Made by a program: the position numbers and the translations under genes. Below the pieces are notes generated by a model. That model did not search any database. It saw only the letters and a list, made by a program, of their open reading frames with translations, and had not been told where the DNA came from. A stretch of DNA of 64,000 nucleotides from contig NZ_JBIGIC010000007.1 of NCBI RefSeq assembly GCF_043555985.1, positions 248,001-312,000 of the forward strand, written 5' to 3'. This DNA is from Pelomonas candidula (GTDB lineage: Bacteria; Pseudomonadota; Gammaproteobacteria; Burkholderiales; Burkholderiaceae_C). Shown one piece after another: positions 59,941-64,000 of the stretch (the stretch's first letter is position 1; each line of letters opens with the position of its first letter).

Positions 59941-60140
59941 TTGCGGGCCGAGCGCCGGGCCGCTCCCAAGCCGGCCCGTCCTGGCGATGTGCGTGTGGCT
60001 CAATGCCGCACGCATCGCCGTCCCCTCGGGGGCTGAGGCCGGACACAGGGCGTCCAGTGGACGGCCTGTGTCTGCCGAAGCTCTGCGGCCGCTGGCCGCA
60101 GAGCGGTCCCGGCCAAGGTACTCCTTGGACGAGGGGCTCA
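59941..60140 (-). repeat. Dispersed hairpin element, copy B
   Basis: This fills the gap between the ccsB stop codon and the start of the PAS kinase. The first 38 bases are identical to copy A at 35462. Hairpin 1 lies at 59983-60019, hairpin 2 at 60042-60072 (about 14 bp, AGT loop) and hairpin 3 at 60080-60104 (11-bp stem, gct loop). Stem sequences of hairpins 1 and 2 differ from copy A, but both strands change together. On the minus strand the element starts directly after the ccsB stop, just as copy A starts after the binding-protein stop. It may act as a 3' UTR stabiliser, terminator or mobile palindromic unit. Confidence 0.8.
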
Positions 60141-61490
60141 TCAAAGCGTACCGTAGCTGTGCAGGCCGCTGAGGAACATGTTGACGCCGAGGAAGGCGAA
60201 GGTCGTGACCAGGAGGCCCACGAGTGCCCACCAGGCCGCGACGTTGCCGCGCAGGCCCTTCATCAGGCGCATGTGCAGCCAGGCCGCGTAATTGAGCCAG
60301 ACGATCAGCGCCCAGGTCTCCTTCGGGTCCCAGCTCCAGTAGCCACCCCAGGCCTCGGCCGCCCAGAACGCGCCGAGGATGGTGGCGATCGTGAAGAACG
60401 CGAAGCCCAGCGCGATGGCCTTGTACATGAGGTCATCGAGTTGGGGCAGGTCGGGCAGGCGGGCCGTCAGGCGCGGGCGCAGCGCGATCGCCAGCGCCAT
60501 GAACACGGCGACGCCGGCGATCTTGTAGGCCCAGCCTTCCATGCCGGTGACGGTGGCCGCGTCCAGTGCGGCGCCGAAGCGCACGGCCAGGATGACCGCG
60601 ATGACGCCCGCCGGCATGGCGACGAGCCCGATCCACAGCGAGCGGGTCTGGGCGGTCTTCAGCAGGTAGGCCAGTGCCACCATGGAGGCCAGCGCGAAGC
60701 TGCCGTAACCGACGAAGTTGGCCGGCACGTGGATCTTCATCCACCAGCTCTGCAGCGCGGGCACCAGCGGCTGGATCTCCTGCGCCTCGCGCGCCACCGT
60801 GTACCAGAGCAGGAAGCTGACCGCGCCGCTGACGACCAGCATCACGTAGGCGCCCAGCGACCGCGTCGCGAAGCGCTGCTCGTAGTAGAGGTGGAACAGC
60901 GTCGTCAGCCAGCAGAACAGCACGAAGACTTCGTAGAGGTTGCTGACGGGGATGTGGCCGATGTCGGGGCCGATCTGGTGGCTTTCGTACCAGCGCACCA
61001 GCGTGCCGATCAGCGCCATGCCCACGCCGCCCCAGGCCAGCTTGGAGCCGACGACCTCGGCCATGCTGTTGCGTCCCGCGCCGGTGAAGAAGCCGCCCCA
61101 GTAGAAGAGCGTGCTCATGTAGAACAGCAGGCTCATCCACAGGATGGCGCTCTGGCTGGACAGCAGGTACTTGAGCCAGAAGACCTTCTCGCCGGCGGCG
61201 AGGTCGGCGCCGAAGCTGTCGGTGTGCTGGGCGTACAGGCCGATGGCCACCAGCGTGGCGGCGCCGGTCACGACGCTCAGCAGCCGCAGCGGCTTCCAGA
61301 ACCAGCCCAGTGCGATGAGGGCCGGCACGGCGCACAGCAGGATGCCCTGCTCGTAGACGTCCATGCTGGCGTGGTAGCGGCTGAACGCATAGCCGCCGCC
61401 CAGCAGCACGAGTGCGGCGAAGGCCCAGTCCAGCGTGTCGCGGCGCTGCAGCGCGTGGCGGCGCGGCAGGTCGAAGGTGGTGGTGTTCAT
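60141..61490 (-). CDS. ccsB: Cytochrome c biogenesis protein CcsB (CcsA/ResC type)
   Basis: 449 aa polytopic membrane protein of System II cytochrome c maturation. The haem-handling tryptophan-rich motif is WGGYWSWDPKETWALIVW near residues 375-392, with flanking His such as KIHVPANFVGYGSFALAS and ESHQIGPDIGHIPVSNLYEV. With ResB it exports haem and attaches it to apocytochromes in the periplasm. The ATG overlaps the resB stop (ATGA at 61487-61490). The Met at 61490 is the family start; upstream in-frame sequence lies in resB. Confidence 0.95.
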   Translation of the reverse strand: MNTTTFDLPRRHALQRRDTLDWAFAALVLLGGGYAFSRYHASMDVYEQGILLCAVPALIALGWFWKPLRLLSVVTGAATLVAIGLYAQHTDSFGADLAAGEKVFWLKYLLSSQSAILWMSLLFYMSTLFYWGGFFTGAGRNSMAEVVGSKLAWGGVGMALIGTLVRWYESHQIGPDIGHIPVSNLYEVFVLFCWLTTLFHLYYEQRFATRSLGAYVMLVVSGAVSFLLWYTVAREAQEIQPLVPALQSWWMKIHVPANFVGYGSFALASMVALAYLLKTAQTRSLWIGLVAMPAGVIAVILAVRFGAALDAATVTGMEGWAYKIAGVAVFMALAIALRPRLTARLPDLPQLDDLMYKAIALGFAFFTIATILGAFWAAEAWGGYWSWDPKETWALIVWLNYAAWLHMRLMKGLRGNVAAWWALVGLLVTTFAFLGVNMFLSGLHSYGTL

Positions 61491-63568
61491 GCGTGTTCTT
61501 TCAGGATGGCGGCCTTGATCTGCGCGAACAGCGTGGCGTTGTCGGGCGACTCGCGGGTGCTGGACATGGCCATGCGCACCTGCGAGCTGGCGGTATCGGC
61601 GCTGGGGGCAAGCCACACCCACAGCCGCCGCTCCTTGACGTAGAGCATGGCGAAGACGCCGACGATGAGCAAGAGGGCACCCAGATACACCAGCTTCCTG
61701 CCCGGCGCGCGCGCCACCTGGAATTCGCTGGATTGGACCTGGTCGAAACTGTCGAGTTGCAGCAGCATGGGTGACGGGTAGTACAGGCTGTCGGACAGCG
61801 ACAGCACCGCCTGCGTCATGAAGGCCTGGGTCTGCGTGTCGACCGCGGCGGGCGGCAGGCCGGTGTGTTCCCGGGCCAGCTGGTGCAGTTCAAACAGGCT
61901 GCCGTTGAGGATGCGCAGCAGCACCTCGGAGACGCGCTGGCGCTCCTTCTCCGGCACGTCGCGCTCGATGAACTGCGACAGCGCGGGCAGGCCGCCCTTG
62001 ACCTCGTCGCCGGGCTTGGCGGCGGCGCCCGAGAAGAGCGTCAGCGCGCGCTGCGCGGTGAGCACCAACTGCTCGCGCATCTGCGGCTGGGCGGCCGGTG
62101 TGGCGGATGCGGCATAGCTGCGGGCGGCGGCGTCGCGCATCACCGGGTCGGCCAGCGCCTGGCGAAGGCGCAGCCAGCCGTCCAGCGCGCCGTTCTCGTC
62201 AGCCGGCATGCGCAGGTAGCGGAAGTTGTCGGCCGGCGTGTCGCGCACACCGGCCAGGAACACGCGCTGGCCGTCCAGCTCCACCGGCATCATGTAGTTG
62301 TTGAACTCGCGCGCCTGGCCGGCCGCGTCGCGCAGCTTGTAGCTGAAGCTGGGGCCCACGTTGTGCAGCGCCTTGGTGGCGCTGGTCTTGGCGCCGCTGC
62401 CCAGGTGGTTGCTCAGGCGTTCGCCGAGGTCGACCTTGCGCACGTCGGCGCCGCTGGCATTGGCGCTGTCGTTGGCGAGGTTCTCGACGTTGATGACGCG
62501 CAGCCCGTCCAGCTCCAGCATCTGGTCGCCGAACTTCATCTGCGTGCCGACGATGCCTTCGATGCCGACCGGCGTGCCGCCGGCCAGCGGCAGGGCCTTG
62601 AGCCGCAGCTTGCTGCCGCCGTCGCCGAAGCTGCTCTGGTAGATGGCCAGGCCGTTGTGGATGACGGGCTCGTTGACCTTGACCGTGGCCTCGCGGGTCG
62701 TCGCGCCGTCGTGGATGACGATGTCGCTCGCGAAGCTCTTGGGCATGCCGGTCGGGTAGTAGTCGACCTTGAAGGCTTTCAGCTCGATGTCGAAGGGCAG
62801 GTCCTGCAGCACGATGCCGCTGGGCAGGCCCAGCACGGCGACGCCGCGGCGCTGGTGCTCCGGCACCGACACATTGCCGCGGAAGCTCGGGTTGGCGGCG
62901 CTGAGGCGGTGCTGGGCGCCGATCTCGCTGACGAAGTTCGCGCCGCCGGCGTAGATCTGCTTGCCCTGCGCCCACATCGCGAGTTTCACCATCGCGTTGC
63001 CGTCCAGCACGCCGCCGACGAGGATGAGCACGATGGCCGAGTGCGCGGCCAGGTAGCCGATCTTGTTGGCCGCGCCGCGCCGCGCCGCGATCATGATGCC
63101 GTGCTCGCGCTGCTGCACGCGGGCCTTCCAGCCCAGCGCCGCCAGCACGTTGCCGATCTCGGCCAGCGCCATCTGCGGGTTGCTGGGCAGCTCGCCGATG
63201 GCCTTGTGGTGGTGGGCCTGCAGCGACTGCTCGCGCACGCCTTCCTTGTAGTTCTTCAGGTCCGCCAGGATCTTGGGTGTGTTGCGGGCGATGCACAGGC
63301 TGGTCGAGACGACCAGGAAGGCCAGGATCACCAGGAACCACGGCGCGCTGTAGACCGTGTACAGGCCCAGCTTGCCGAACACCTCGGCCCAGAAGGGACC
63401 GAACTGGTTGATGTAGTTGCCCATGGGCTCGCTCTGGCGCAGCACCGTGCCGATGACGGCCGAGATGCAGATCACGCACAGCAGCGTGATCGCAAAGCGC
63501 ATGGACGAGAGCAGGTCCAGCAGTTCGCGGGCGGTGGAGGAGCGGGGAGCGGCAGCGGCGGTGGACAT
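61487..63568 (-). CDS. resB: Cytochrome c biogenesis protein ResB (Ccs1)
   Basis: 693 aa. Membrane helices near the N-terminus (MRFAITLLCVICISAVIGTVL, APWFLVILAFLVVSTSLCI), one near 190 (KIGYLAAHSAIVLILVGGVLDG) and one near the C-terminus (KLVYLGALLLIVGVFAMLYV) flank a large periplasmic domain. QSEPMGNYINQFGPFWAEVF is a family signature. It works with CcsB in haem delivery. Length is at the long end, as usual in betaproteobacteria. It is preceded by a terminator and a cytochrome c4-like gene, the common c4-resB-ccsB order. The start at 63568 is chosen by the family N-terminus. Confidence 0.95.
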   Translation of the reverse strand: MSTAAAAPRSSTARELLDLLSSMRFAITLLCVICISAVIGTVLRQSEPMGNYINQFGPFWAEVFGKLGLYTVYSAPWFLVILAFLVVSTSLCIARNTPKILADLKNYKEGVREQSLQAHHHKAIGELPSNPQMALAEIGNVLAALGWKARVQQREHGIMIAARRGAANKIGYLAAHSAIVLILVGGVLDGNAMVKLAMWAQGKQIYAGGANFVSEIGAQHRLSAANPSFRGNVSVPEHQRRGVAVLGLPSGIVLQDLPFDIELKAFKVDYYPTGMPKSFASDIVIHDGATTREATVKVNEPVIHNGLAIYQSSFGDGGSKLRLKALPLAGGTPVGIEGIVGTQMKFGDQMLELDGLRVINVENLANDSANASGADVRKVDLGERLSNHLGSGAKTSATKALHNVGPSFSYKLRDAAGQAREFNNYMMPVELDGQRVFLAGVRDTPADNFRYLRMPADENGALDGWLRLRQALADPVMRDAAARSYAASATPAAQPQMREQLVLTAQRALTLFSGAAAKPGDEVKGGLPALSQFIERDVPEKERQRVSEVLLRILNGSLFELHQLAREHTGLPPAAVDTQTQAFMTQAVLSLSDSLYYPSPMLLQLDSFDQVQSSEFQVARAPGRKLVYLGALLLIVGVFAMLYVKERRLWVWLAPSADTASSQVRMAMSSTRESPDNATLFAQIKAAILKEHA

Positions 63569-63606
63569 CAGGCGACCTGGATCTGGGTCAGGGAGTGTCG
63601 GCCAAG

Positions 63607-63635
63607 AAAAAAGGCCGGTGCGTGACACCGGCCTT
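63607..63635 (-). terminator. Rho-independent terminator after the cytochrome c gene
   Basis: A perfect 10-bp stem aaggccggtg / caccggcctt (63611-63620 and 63626-63635) with loop cgtga. On the minus strand it is followed by a run of T (the aaaaaa at 63607-63612). It lies 26 bp past the cytochrome stop and about 40 bp before resB, so it should end or reduce read-through from the cytochrome gene into resB. Confidence 0.9.
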
Positions 63636-63661
63636 CGTTCAGCAAGGCTGTTTGCGCTGGA

Positions 63662-64000
63662 TCAACGCAGGCCGGCGACATAGTCCGACACGGCCTTGAT
63701 CTCCTTGTCGTTCATCTTGGCGGCCACAGCCATCATCTGCGGCGAATTGGTGCGTGTGCCGGCGCGGAAGGCGGTCATCTGCGCTTCGACGTAGTCGCCG
63801 TGCTGGCTGCCGATGCGCGGGTACTGGGCCGGGATGCCCGAGCCGTTGGGGCCGTGGCAGCCGGCGCAGGCCGGGATGCTGCGGTCAGCGATGCCGCCGC
63901 GGTAGATCTTCTGGCCCAGCTCGACGGTGTCCTTGTTCTTCGCGAAGCCGGGCTTGGCCGTCTTGCTGGCGTAGAAGGCAGCGACGTTGCGGATGTCTTC
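63662..64000 (-). CDS. Cytochrome c4-like protein, C-terminal part (5' end outside the window)
   Basis: The last 112 residues are visible; the frame is open to the right edge. The haem-attachment motif CAGCH lies in SIPACAGCHGPNGSGIPAQ. The axial Met is probably in the SPQMMAVAAKM segment, and the chain ends EIKAVSDYVAGLR, the standard terminal helix. The preceding RNVAAFYASKTAKPG looks like the linker between the two haem domains of dihaem cytochrome c4, an electron donor to terminal oxidases. Adjacent resB-ccsB would mature it. A terminator follows. Confidence 0.9.
   Translation of the reverse strand, partial: EDIRNVAAFYASKTAKPGFAKNKDTVELGQKIYRGGIADRSIPACAGCHGPNGSGIPAQYPRIGSQHGDYVEAQMTAFRAGTRTNSPQMMAVAAKMNDKEIKAVSDYVAGLR

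Overview
The window is very GC-rich, tightly packed chromosomal DNA. Gene content points to a betaproteobacterium of the Burkholderiales, most likely the Roseateles/Rubrivivax/Leptothrix neighbourhood. The indicators are a fused indolepyruvate oxidoreductase, a System II (ResB/CcsB) cytochrome c maturation pair beside a cytochrome c4-like protein, a PEP-CTERM protein, many GGDEF and hybrid-kinase proteins, and two ATP-grasp/alpha-E/transglutaminase modules. Taxonomy is inferred from gene content only. No rRNA, tRNA, CRISPR array or intact insertion sequence was seen.

Layout. 1-2.8 kb: tail of a PAS histidine kinase and a membrane diguanylate cyclase. 2.9-10.9 kb: a complete chemotaxis-type operon (CheY-like, STAS, CheA, soluble PAS receptor, CheW, CheR, CheD, CheB). 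Its CheA carries a tandem motif resembling the c-di-GMP-binding MshEN domain. 10.9-14.1 kb: a small membrane protein, an OmpR-type regulator, two uncharacterised proteins and an M20 amidohydrolase. 14.2-16.7 kb: a small exported protein and a TonB-dependent receptor. 16.9-28.8 kb: two versions of the amidoligase-like set. The first has separate ATP-grasp, alpha-E and transglutaminase-DUF2126 genes. The second has an ATP-grasp/alpha-E fusion plus a short transglutaminase. Between them lie a toxin-antitoxin pair and an alpha/beta hydrolase. The first set also holds a remnant alpha-E start and a roughly 650-bp near-palindrome.

28.9-47.3 kb: a secreted subtilase with a C-terminal sorting tail, a CHASE-type hybrid kinase, a LysE exporter with its Lrp regulator, a Liv-type binding protein, a CHASE-PAS-GGDEF protein, DinB and DUF1330 proteins, gene-tail debris, a PEP-CTERM protein, the indolepyruvate oxidoreductase with a divergent Lrp regulator, and a GAF-GGDEF protein. 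47.3-55.4 kb: a one-directional sensory block comprising a hybrid kinase with HPt, a solute-binding protein, a REC-degenerate GGDEF protein, a REC-kinase, and a GAF-HisKA-REC protein lacking the ATPase domain. 55.4-60 kb: a LysR regulator facing a three-gene operon, then a NarL-type two-component pair. 60.1-64 kb: ccsB, resB, a terminator and the 3' end of a cytochrome c gene.

The main themes are signalling (chemotaxis, c-di-GMP, phosphorelay) and a duplicated peptide-ligase-like system of unsettled function. The non-coding DNA is also informative. It contains a long palindrome, and two copies of a dispersed hairpin element whose stems covary and which lies directly after the stop codons of two unrelated genes.
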